Of a stretch of 64,000 nucleotides of DNA, positions 58,929 through 64,000 are shown piece after piece; the stretch's first letter is position 1, and every line of letters begins with the position of its first letter. The translations under genes and the position numbers were made by a program. This stretch comes from Aquincola tertiaricarbonis (GTDB lineage Bacteria > Pseudomonadota > Gammaproteobacteria > Burkholderiales > Burkholderiaceae_C). A model generated the notes under the pieces. It saw nothing but the letters and a program-made list of their open reading frames with translations. It ran no database searches and was not told the origin of the DNA. The stretch is taken from assembly GCF_000969605.1 (NCBI RefSeq), contig NZ_JZUE01000008.1, positions 1-64,000 of the forward strand, given 5' to 3'.

Positions 58929-60926
58929 ATGGCTACTACGCTCGAACTGGTATTGCTGTACTTGGTGGCCGCTGTGGCCGGCGTGGTGGCATGCCGTTCG
59001 ATGCGCCTGCCACCGATGCTCGGCTACCTGGTGGTGGGCGTGATCATCGGACCCAATGCGCTGGCCCTGGCCAAGGACGCGGGCGGCGTCACGTACCTGG
59101 CCGAGTTCGGCGTGGTGTTCCTCATGTTCGTCATCGGGCTGGAATTCAACCTGCCCAAGTTGCGCAGCATGCGCACGCTGGTCTTCGGTCTCGGGCTGTC
59201 GCAGGTGTCGATGACGATGGTTGCGGCCATCGTCGGCAACTCACTGCTCGCGCTGGGCTTCTCGATGGCTGGCCGCAGCTACGGGCTGAGCTGGCAGCAC
59301 TCGGTGGTGCTGGGCGGCGCGCTGGCGATGAGCAGCACCGCCATCCTCGGCAAGCTGATGGCCGAGCGGCTGGAGCTGGAAACCGAGCACGGCCGCCGGG
59401 TGATGGGCGTGCTGCTGTTCCAGGACCTGGCCGTCGTGCCGCTGCTGGTGCTCATTCCCGCGCTCAGCGCGCCGCCCGAGGTGCTGCTCACAGCGCTCGC
59501 CTGGGCCACGCTCAAGGCCGCGGCGCTGCTCACCGTGCTGCTGGTGGGCGGCCAGAAGGTGATGCGCTGGTGGCTCACGCTGGTGGCGCGGCGCAAGAGC
59601 GCTGAACTGTTCGTGCTCAACCTGCTGCTGGTGACGCTGGGGCTGTCATGGCTCACGGAGCATGCCGGCCTGTCGCTGGCGCTGGGCGCCTTCGTGGCCG
59701 GCATGCTGATCGCGGAGACCGAATACAAGCATCAGGTGGAGACCGACATCCGGCCCTTCCACGACGTGCTGCTGGGCCTGTTCTTCATCACCATCGGCAT
59801 GAAGCTCGACATGTCGATGGTGGTCTCGCAATGGGGCCTGGTGCTCGCGCTGGCGGTGCTGCCGGTGCTGTTCAAGTTCGCGCTGGTCACCGGCCTGGCC
59901 CGGGTGTTCGGGGCCACGCCGGGAGTGGCATTGCGCACGGGGCTTTACCTGGCGCAAGCGGGTGAATTCGGCTTCGTGCTGCTGGCGCTGGCCCGCCAGC
60001 ACGAGCTGCTGCCGCCGCGGCTGGAGAGCCCCATCCTGGCCGGCATGGTGATCTCGATGATCGCCACGCCCTTCATCGTGATGTACAGCAACCGCATCGT
60101 CATGCGGCTGTCGTCCACCGACTGGCTGATGCAGGCGGCAGCCCTCACCACCATCGCCAAGAAGTCCATCCGCAGCGAGGAACACGTGATCATCTGCGGC
60201 TACGGCCGCAGCGGCCAGAACCTGGCCCGCCTGCTGGAGGCCGAACGCATCCCCTACATGGCGCTGGACCTGGACCCCGATCGCGTGCGCCAGGCCGCCG
60301 CCGCCGGCCAGAGCGTGGTGTTCGGCGACGCCGCCAAGCTGCGCAGCCTGATGGCCGCCGGCCTGGCCCGTGCCAGCGCGGTGGTGGTGAGCTACCACGA
60401 CACCGCCTCGGCCCTGAAGATCCTGCGGCTGGCGCGTGAACACGCGCCCAAGGTGCCGGTGGTGGTGCGCACCATCGACGACACCGACCTGGAGCTGCTG
60501 CGCAATGCCGGCGCCACCGAGGTGGTGCCCGAGGCCATCGAGGGTTCCCTGATGCTGGCCTCCCATGCGCTGGCGCTGGTAGGCGTGCCCATGCGCCGCG
60601 TGATCCGCCTGACGCAGGACGCGCGCAATGCACGCTACGGCCTGCTACGCGGCTACTTCCATGGCGCCGACGACGACGGCGTGGAGGAGCGCCAGCAGGC
60701 CCGGCTGCTGACGGTAAGCCTGCCGGCCGCGGCGGCCAGCCTGGGCCAGTCGCTCGGCGCGCTGGCACTGCACGCGGTGGGCGTGAAGGTGGTCTCCGTC
60801 CGGCTCGGCTCGGGCCAGGTGGTGGCCGCGGAGGACGGCCTGGTGCTGGGCCCGGGCGACACGCTGGTGCTCTCGGGCCTGCCCGAGCCGCTGTCGCTGG
60901 CCGAGGAAAAGCTGCTGAAGGGCTGA
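58929..60926 (+). CDS. Kef-type monovalent cation:proton antiporter (CPA2) with TrkA-N and TrkA-C domains
   Basis: CPA2-family antiporter of 665 aa. About twelve transmembrane helices span residues 1-385, with PPMLGYLVVGVIIGP and a LLFQDLAVVPLL segment holding the transport aspartate. An NAD-binding TrkA-N/KTN domain follows (EEHVIICGYGRSGQN), then a TrkA-C regulatory domain near the C-terminus (SVRLGSGQVV). KefB/C-like proteins release K+ in exchange for H+ under electrophile stress, gated by glutathione adducts. I start at the ATG at 58929 (MATTLELVLLYL); an ATG at 58902 would add nine residues. Confidence 0.93.
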   Translation: MATTLELVLLYLVAAVAGVVACRSMRLPPMLGYLVVGVIIGPNALALAKDAGGVTYLAEFGVVFLMFVIGLEFNLPKLRSMRTLVFGLGLSQVSMTMVAAIVGNSLLALGFSMAGRSYGLSWQHSVVLGGALAMSSTAILGKLMAERLELETEHGRRVMGVLLFQDLAVVPLLVLIPALSAPPEVLLTALAWATLKAAALLTVLLVGGQKVMRWWLTLVARRKSAELFVLNLLLVTLGLSWLTEHAGLSLALGAFVAGMLIAETEYKHQVETDIRPFHDVLLGLFFITIGMKLDMSMVVSQWGLVLALAVLPVLFKFALVTGLARVFGATPGVALRTGLYLAQAGEFGFVLLALARQHELLPPRLESPILAGMVISMIATPFIVMYSNRIVMRLSSTDWLMQAAALTTIAKKSIRSEEHVIICGYGRSGQNLARLLEAERIPYMALDLDPDRVRQAAAAGQSVVFGDAAKLRSLMAAGLARASAVVVSYHDTASALKILRLAREHAPKVPVVVRTIDDTDLELLRNAGATEVVPEAIEGSLMLASHALALVGVPMRRVIRLTQDARNARYGLLRGYFHGADDDGVEERQQARLLTVSLPAAAASLGQSLGALALHAVGVKVVSVRLGSGQVVAAEDGLVLGPGDTLVLSGLPEPLSLAEEKLLKG

Positions 60927-60942
60927 GCCGGCGGCGCCGCGC

Positions 60943-61410
60943 TCAGCTCACCGGCACCGCGCGTTCCAGGTTGGCCCGCATGCGCACCGCCAGCACCGTG
61001 GCCGCGGCGCGCACCAGCGCCAGTGCCAGCGCCGGCTGGGCGGCGGCCAGTTCGTCCAGCCGCGCGCCGCGCAGCGCCCACACCACGCAGTTGCTCATCG
61101 CTTCCACATTGGCCATGCGCGGCGTGTGTCCGAAGAGCCCCGCCTCGCCGACGATCGAGCCCGACCGCAGGATGGCCACGCGGTGGGTGCCCGGCGTGCT
61201 GCGGGTGACGAACACCTGCAGGCTGCCGCGTTCCAGGAAATAGAGCGTGTCGTCGCGTTCATCCTGCTTGAGCAGCAGGTGGCCAGCGCGGATCTCGTGG
61301 CGGGTGAGCAGGCCGCCCAGGGCCAGCCAGTCGTCATCGCTGAGCTTGGCGCGAAAGGCGTCGTCCGCATTCAGCGTGGACACGGCTTCCTTCAACGCAC
61401 TCAAATCCAT
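60943..61410 (-). CDS. Stand-alone cyclic-nucleotide-binding domain protein
   Basis: A 155-residue protein consisting of one Crp-like cNMP-binding domain. The jellyroll reads AGHLLLKQDERDDTLYFLERGSLQVF with the phosphate-binding-cassette-like SGSIVGEAGLFGHTPRMANVEAM, in which the usual Arg-Thr/Ser tip appears as PRMANV. A short C-terminal helix follows. There is no helix-turn-helix, so it is not a DNA-binding Crp. Such proteins act as regulatory subunits or partners of channels and transporters. It is convergent with the Kef antiporter gene (16 bases apart), which could be functionally linked, but this is speculative. Confidence 0.88.
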   Translation of the reverse strand: MDLSALKEAVSTLNADDAFRAKLSDDDWLALGGLLTRHEIRAGHLLLKQDERDDTLYFLERGSLQVFVTRSTPGTHRVAILRSGSIVGEAGLFGHTPRMANVEAMSNCVVWALRGARLDELAAAQPALALALVRAAATVLAVRMRANLERAVPVS

Positions 61411-61485
61411 CTCGCGCCCCTGTTCGAGTTGGCGCGATTATCTGGACGCCATCGCGGCCGTGAAGGCCGCGTGGCAGGTGCGAAT

Positions 61486-62871
61486 TCACTTCCCGATGCA
61501 GAAGCGGCTGAAGATTTCGCCCAGCAGATCGTCCGCGCTGAAGGCCCCGGTGATCTCGCCCAGCGCGTTGTGCGCCAACCGCAGCTCCTCGGCCAGCAGG
61601 TCCAGCGCGGGGTCGCTGGAAGCGCCTTGCGCGCGGGCCATCTCCAGGTGCTCCCGCGTGCGCCGCAGCGCATGCACATGCCGCGTGCGGGCGATGAACA
61701 CCCCTTCCGGCGAGGCATGCCAGCCCGCGCGTTCCAGCAGCGCGCGGCGCAAGCCGTCCAGCCCGGCGCCGGTGGCCGCGGACAAGGCCAGGCTGCCCTC
61801 GCCAGGCACCACCGTGGCGTCGGCCGCGTCCGCCTTGTTGAACACATGCAGTACCCGCGACTGCTGGCGGGGCTCGGCCAGCGACAGGCGCTGGGCGATC
61901 TCGGCGTCGCCATGGTCGTAGTCGGCTTGGCCCAGCCGCGTCAGATCGTGCAGGAAGATCACTGCATCGGCCTGCTCGATCTCGCTCCAGCTGCGCGAGA
62001 TGCCGATGCGCTCCACCTCGTCGGTGGCCTCGCGCAGGCCGGCGGTGTCGATCACGTGCAGCGGCACGCCTTCGATCTGGATGGTCTGCGTGACCTTGTC
62101 GCGCGTGGTGCCCGGAATCGGCGTGACGATGGCCAGCTCCGCACCGGCCAGCGCGTTCAGCAGCGAGCTCTTGCCCACGTTGGGCTGGCCAGCCAGCACC
62201 ACGCGGATGCCTTCACGCAGCAGCGCGCCCTGCTTCGCGCGGTCCAGCACCTCGTCCACCGAGGCGATCAGCCGCTCCAGCTGGCCACGCGCGTCGGCCT
62301 TCTCCAGGAAGTCGATCTCTTCCTCGGGGAAGTCCAGCGTGGCTTCCACCAGCATGCGCAGGTGCACGATGCGGTCGCGCAGGGTGCCGATCTCCGTCGA
62401 GAACGCACCGCTCAAGGATCGGCTGGCCGAGCGGGCCGCCGCTTCGGTGCTGGCATCGATCAGGTCGCTGACGGCCTCGGCCTGCGCCAGGTCCAGCTTG
62501 TCGTTCAGGAAGGCGCGCTGGGTGAACTCGCCGGGCTCGGCCAGCCGCAGGCCGATGCCCTCGCCCACGGCCAGGCAACGAGCCAGCAGCAGCTGCAGCA
62601 CCACCGGCCCGCCATGGGCCTGGAGCTCCAGCACGTCTTCGCCGGTGTAGGAGTGCGGGGCAGGAAAGTGGATGGCCAGCCCGTGGTCGATGGGCTGGCC
62701 GTCGCTGCCGCGCAGCGGCAGGTAGGTGGCATGGCGAGGCTGCAGCGCGCGCCCGCACAGGGCGTCGATCAGCGGCCGCAGGTCTGGGCCGGAGGCCCGG
62801 ACGATGCCCACCGCCCCGCGCCCAGGCGCGGTGGCGATGGCCACGATGGCATCACGCTGGCGCGCCAGCAT
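61486..62871 (-). CDS. mnmE: tRNA modification GTPase MnmE (TrmE)
   Basis: Potassium-activated GTPase of 461 aa, partner of MnmG in cmnm5U34 tRNA modification. The N-terminal folate-binding domain begins [19 protein letters not shown]. The inserted G domain has G1 [10 protein letters not shown] near residue 223, G3 DTAG and G4 NKAD. The C-terminus ends FCIGK, with the conserved Cys needed for function. It starts 15 bases after yidC on the leftward strand, the canonical rnpA-yidD-yidC-mnmE origin-proximal order. Confidence 0.97.
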   Translation of the reverse strand: MLARQRDAIVAIATAPGRGAVGIVRASGPDLRPLIDALCGRALQPRHATYLPLRGSDGQPIDHGLAIHFPAPHSYTGEDVLELQAHGGPVVLQLLLARCLAVGEGIGLRLAEPGEFTQRAFLNDKLDLAQAEAVSDLIDASTEAAARSASRSLSGAFSTEIGTLRDRIVHLRMLVEATLDFPEEEIDFLEKADARGQLERLIASVDEVLDRAKQGALLREGIRVVLAGQPNVGKSSLLNALAGAELAIVTPIPGTTRDKVTQTIQIEGVPLHVIDTAGLREATDEVERIGISRSWSEIEQADAVIFLHDLTRLGQADYDHGDAEIAQRLSLAEPRQQSRVLHVFNKADAADATVVPGEGSLALSAATGAGLDGLRRALLERAGWHASPEGVFIARTRHVHALRRTREHLEMARAQGASSDPALDLLAEELRLAHNALGEITGAFSADDLLGEIFSRFCIGK

Positions 62872-62886
62872 CGTGGCCCGCGGCGG

Positions 62887-64000
62887 CTAGACGCCGAGCC
62901 GCTTGTTGATGAACCACTGCTGCGCGATTGTCAGCAGGTTGTTGGTGATCCAGTACAGCACCAGGCCGGCCGGGAAGAAGAAGAACATCACGCTGAATAC
63001 CAGCGGCATGATCCACATCATCTTGGCCTGCATCGGGTCCGGCGGCGTCGGGTTCAGCCACACCTGGAACAGCGAGGTGGCGGTCATCACGATCGGCAGG
63101 ATGAAGTACGGGTCCTTGGCCGACAGGTCGGTGATCCACAGGATCCACGGCGCATCGCGCATTTCCACGCTGGACAGCAGCACCCAGTACAGCGCGATGA
63201 AGAACGGCATCTGCAGGAAGATCGGCAGGCAGCTGCCCAGCGGATTGACCTTCTCCTCGCGGTAGATGCGCATCATCTCCTGCTGCATCTGCTGCGGCTT
63301 GTCCTTCAGCCGCTCGCGCATTTCCTGGATCTTCGGGTTGATGGCCTTCATCTTGGCCATCGAACGGTATGCGCTGGCGTTCAGCCAATAGAAGGCGATC
63401 TTCAGCAGCACCACCAGCGCCACGATGGCCCAGCCCCAGTTGCCCAGGAAGCCATGCAGTTGCGTCAGCAGCCAGAACAGCGGCTTGGACAGGATGTGGA
63501 ACCAACCGTAGTCCTTCACCAAGTCCAGGCCCGGCGCCAGCTCGGCCAGCTTGTTCTCTTCCTGCGGACCGGCGAACAGCATGGCCTGTTGCGTCTTGGT
63601 CTGGCCGGCGGCCACCTCGCCCAGCGGCAGCACCATCGCCACCGAGTACAGGTTGTTGCCCACCTTCTCGGCGCGGAACTCACGCGGCTGCTGGGTGTTC
63701 ACCAGCCAGGCCGACGCGAAGTAGTGCTGCACCATCGCGATCCAGCCGTTGTCCGCCTGGCGCTCGTACTCGGCGTCGTTCTTCTCGATGTGCTTGAACT
63801 CGATCTTGCGGAACTTGCTCTTCTCGGTATATGCCGCGGGGCCGGTGAAGGTGGAATAGAACGCCGACTCTCCCGGGGGCGGGTTGCCGTCGCGCACCAG
63901 CTGCAGGTACAGCTCCGGCTTGATCGGCTGCGCCGAGCCGTTGACCACGTCGTGCTGAACGCCCACGGTGTACTGCCCGCGCTGGAAGGTATAGGTCTTC
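62887..64000 (-). CDS. yidC: Membrane protein insertase YidC (3' part)
   Basis: C-terminal 370 residues of YidC, entering from the right edge (the frame is open to base 64000). The end of the large periplasmic P1 domain is followed by the conserved insertase region with about five helices (GWAIVALVVLLKIAFYWLNAS, LPIFLQMPFFIALYWVLL and NNLLTIAQQWFINK). It ends RLGV. YidC inserts membrane proteins alone or with SecYEG. Upstream genes outside the window are expected to be yidD, rnpA, rpmH and the origin region with dnaA. Confidence 0.96.
   Translation of the reverse strand, partial: KTYTFQRGQYTVGVQHDVVNGSAQPIKPELYLQLVRDGNPPPGESAFYSTFTGPAAYTEKSKFRKIEFKHIEKNDAEYERQADNGWIAMVQHYFASAWLVNTQQPREFRAEKVGNNLYSVAMVLPLGEVAAGQTKTQQAMLFAGPQEENKLAELAPGLDLVKDYGWFHILSKPLFWLLTQLHGFLGNWGWAIVALVVLLKIAFYWLNASAYRSMAKMKAINPKIQEMRERLKDKPQQMQQEMMRIYREEKVNPLGSCLPIFLQMPFFIALYWVLLSSVEMRDAPWILWITDLSAKDPYFILPIVMTATSLFQVWLNPTPPDPMQAKMMWIMPLVFSVMFFFFPAGLVLYWITNNLLTIAQQWFINKRLGV

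Overview
The window is GC-rich, densely coded DNA from a betaproteobacterium, most likely Burkholderiales (Comamonadaceae/Sphaerotilaceae-like). Supporting signs are Bug-type (TctC) solute-binding proteins, a pim-like acyl-CoA operon, the kef/kdsD/kdsC/lptC arrangement, a betaproteobacterial RRM protein with a Gly-rich tail, and origin-proximal genes (yidC-mnmE at the right end, mnmG-rsmG, parA, parB, and three parS sites in the middle). The replication origin (dnaA/rpmH side) probably lies a short way beyond the right edge. No tRNA, rRNA, CRISPR array or insertion sequence was seen.

Layout. 1-13.0 kb: a long leftward operon for CoA-dependent catabolism, resembling the pimelate (pim) operon: bifunctional hydratase/dehydrogenase, thiolase, paired acyl-CoA dehydrogenases, enoyl-CoA hydratase, CoA transferase, two Bug binding proteins, nitronate monooxygenase, acyl-CoA ligase and etfB. 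It is divergent from a LysR regulator, with TTGACA-type inverted repeats between them. 14-18.7 kb: miscellaneous genes (an orphan small protein, PduO-type adenosyltransferase, secreted serine protease, FAD-linked oxidase, glycosyltransferase). 18.7-23.5 kb: the stress operon yeaG-yeaH-ycgB. 24-37 kb: the partition/origin neighbourhood: parB, a hydrolase, argC (type 2), a REP-like hairpin array, a GNAT gene, parA, the SOS mutagenesis cassette imuA-imuB-dnaE2 behind a LexA box, an SMR transporter, rsmG, mnmG and a DUF2061 gene. Three parS sites lie inside coding sequence here.

37.3-46 kb: the most interesting stretch. A LuxR-type regulator without a luxI partner is followed on the same strand by a 55-codon gene for a double-glycine leader peptide (predicted mature product LPRVGGW), then an HlyD-type adaptor and an ABC exporter with an intact C39 peptidase. 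lux-box-like inverted repeats sit upstream of the peptide gene and between luxR and a divergent gene of unknown function. This looks like a self-contained regulated peptide export or signalling system. A secreted S33-type hydrolase and a NatAB-like ABC-2 exporter lie next to it.

46-55 kb: a thioredoxin-like protein, YbhB-like protein, HDOD protein, chemoreceptor, PAS histidine kinase, MarC protein and an unassigned membrane protein. 55-64 kb: the Gly-rich RNA-binding protein, an SDR, lptC, kdsC and kdsD (tightly overlapped, but with no lptA/lptB after lptC), a Kef-type antiporter, a stand-alone cyclic-nucleotide-binding protein, mnmE, and the 3' part of yidC. Gene starts were chosen from ribosome sites, overlaps and family N-termini. 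Functions rest on motifs read by eye; no database search was run.
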